This document shows positions 5,369 to 5,416 of a DNA stretch of 5,416 nucleotides, in pieces. Source of the stretch: PNAI01 sp964575715 (lineage in GTDB: Bacteria > Pseudomonadota > Alphaproteobacteria > Rhizobiales > Xanthobacteraceae). How positions within the stretch are numbered: position 1 is the first letter of the stretch; every line of letters begins with the position of its first letter. A program made the position numbers and the translations under genes. The notes below the pieces were generated by a model. The model saw only the letters and a list, made by a program, of their open reading frames with translations, was not told the origin of the DNA and searched no databases. The DNA lies in assembly GCA_964575715.1 (NCBI GenBank), contig CAZNSG010000198.1:1-5416 (forward strand), given 5' to 3'.

Positions 5369-5416
5369 ATGGGCTTGGGCTATTCGAACGATCTTCGGGC
5401 GCGAGTGATCCGGGTT
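5369..5416 (+). CDS. IS630-family transposase, N-terminal fragment cut by the window edge
   Basis: Only 16 codons are present (MGLGYSNDLRARVIRV). The pattern G-x-x-Y-S-x-D-L-R-x-R-V is the typical beginning of IS630-family transposases, leading into a helix-turn-helix DNA-binding domain; the DDE catalytic domain would follow outside the window. A strong AGGAGG ribosome site 6 nt upstream supports the ATG, though it is held in a hairpin. Whether the gene is intact cannot be judged from here. Confidence 0.75.
   Translation, partial: MGLGYSNDLRARVIRV

Larger units (their letters stand above)
5280..5416 (+). mobile_element. Left end of an IS630-family insertion sequence (partial)
   Basis: The amidohydrolase ends in TTATTAG; the following GAGCATTTTCC-type sequence leads into a transposase start 89 nt further on. 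IS630-family elements insert at a TA dinucleotide and duplicate it. The TA at 5278-5279 would be the target and G5280 the first base of the element. The boundary is inferred because the other end, needed to confirm the terminal inverted repeat, lies beyond the window. Confidence 0.6.

Overview
This 5.4 kb window looks chromosomal and alphaproteobacterial, most likely from the Hyphomicrobiales (Bradyrhizobium / Xanthobacteraceae-like). The evidence is the high-GC coding style on the right, a short HPr kinase lacking the usual N-terminal domain, the order hprK - EIIA-Man - HPr - ahcY, and a boundary with an IS630-type element at the right edge. The genus is inference. All genes called are on the + strand.

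Positions 1-1298 are sparse and visibly less GC-rich at the left end. The only gene I would support here is a 70-residue two-helix membrane protein (556-768) with a good ribosome binding site. Positions 980-1082 hold a compact palindromic element: two perfect hairpins of identical design enclosed by a 10-bp inverted repeat. It resembles the palindromic intergenic repeats of rhizobia. In many relatives the sensor kinase gene chvG lies directly before hprK; it is absent here and repeat-bearing DNA takes its place.

Positions 1299-2717 encode a regulatory phosphotransferase set: a truncated HPr kinase (hprK), a soluble EIIA of the mannose family and an HPr. No sugar permease component is present in the window. 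EIIA and HPr overlap by 4 nt and are translationally coupled. All key residues are present: the P-loop and EVRGLG signature of the kinase, His9 of EIIA, and His35 and Ser66 of HPr. The set can therefore carry both histidine phosphorelay and HPr serine phosphorylation. A 232-nt gap before EIIA has a possible extended -10 promoter and a leader hairpin.

Positions 2872-5280 hold ahcY (S-adenosylhomocysteine hydrolase, full length), preceded by a perfect 16-bp AT-rich palindrome next to a plausible sigma-70 promoter, and then an amidohydrolase of the 2-pyrone-4,6-dicarboxylate lactonase-like group 48 nt downstream.

From about 5280 an IS630-family element begins and runs off the window. Its first base appears to complete the amidohydrolase stop codon, and the transposase Shine-Dalgarno sequence is buried in a perfect local hairpin. 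I found no CRISPR array, tRNA, rRNA, or convincing new multi-gene system. The most noteworthy items are the palindromic element, the ahcY operator candidate and the layout of the IS boundary.
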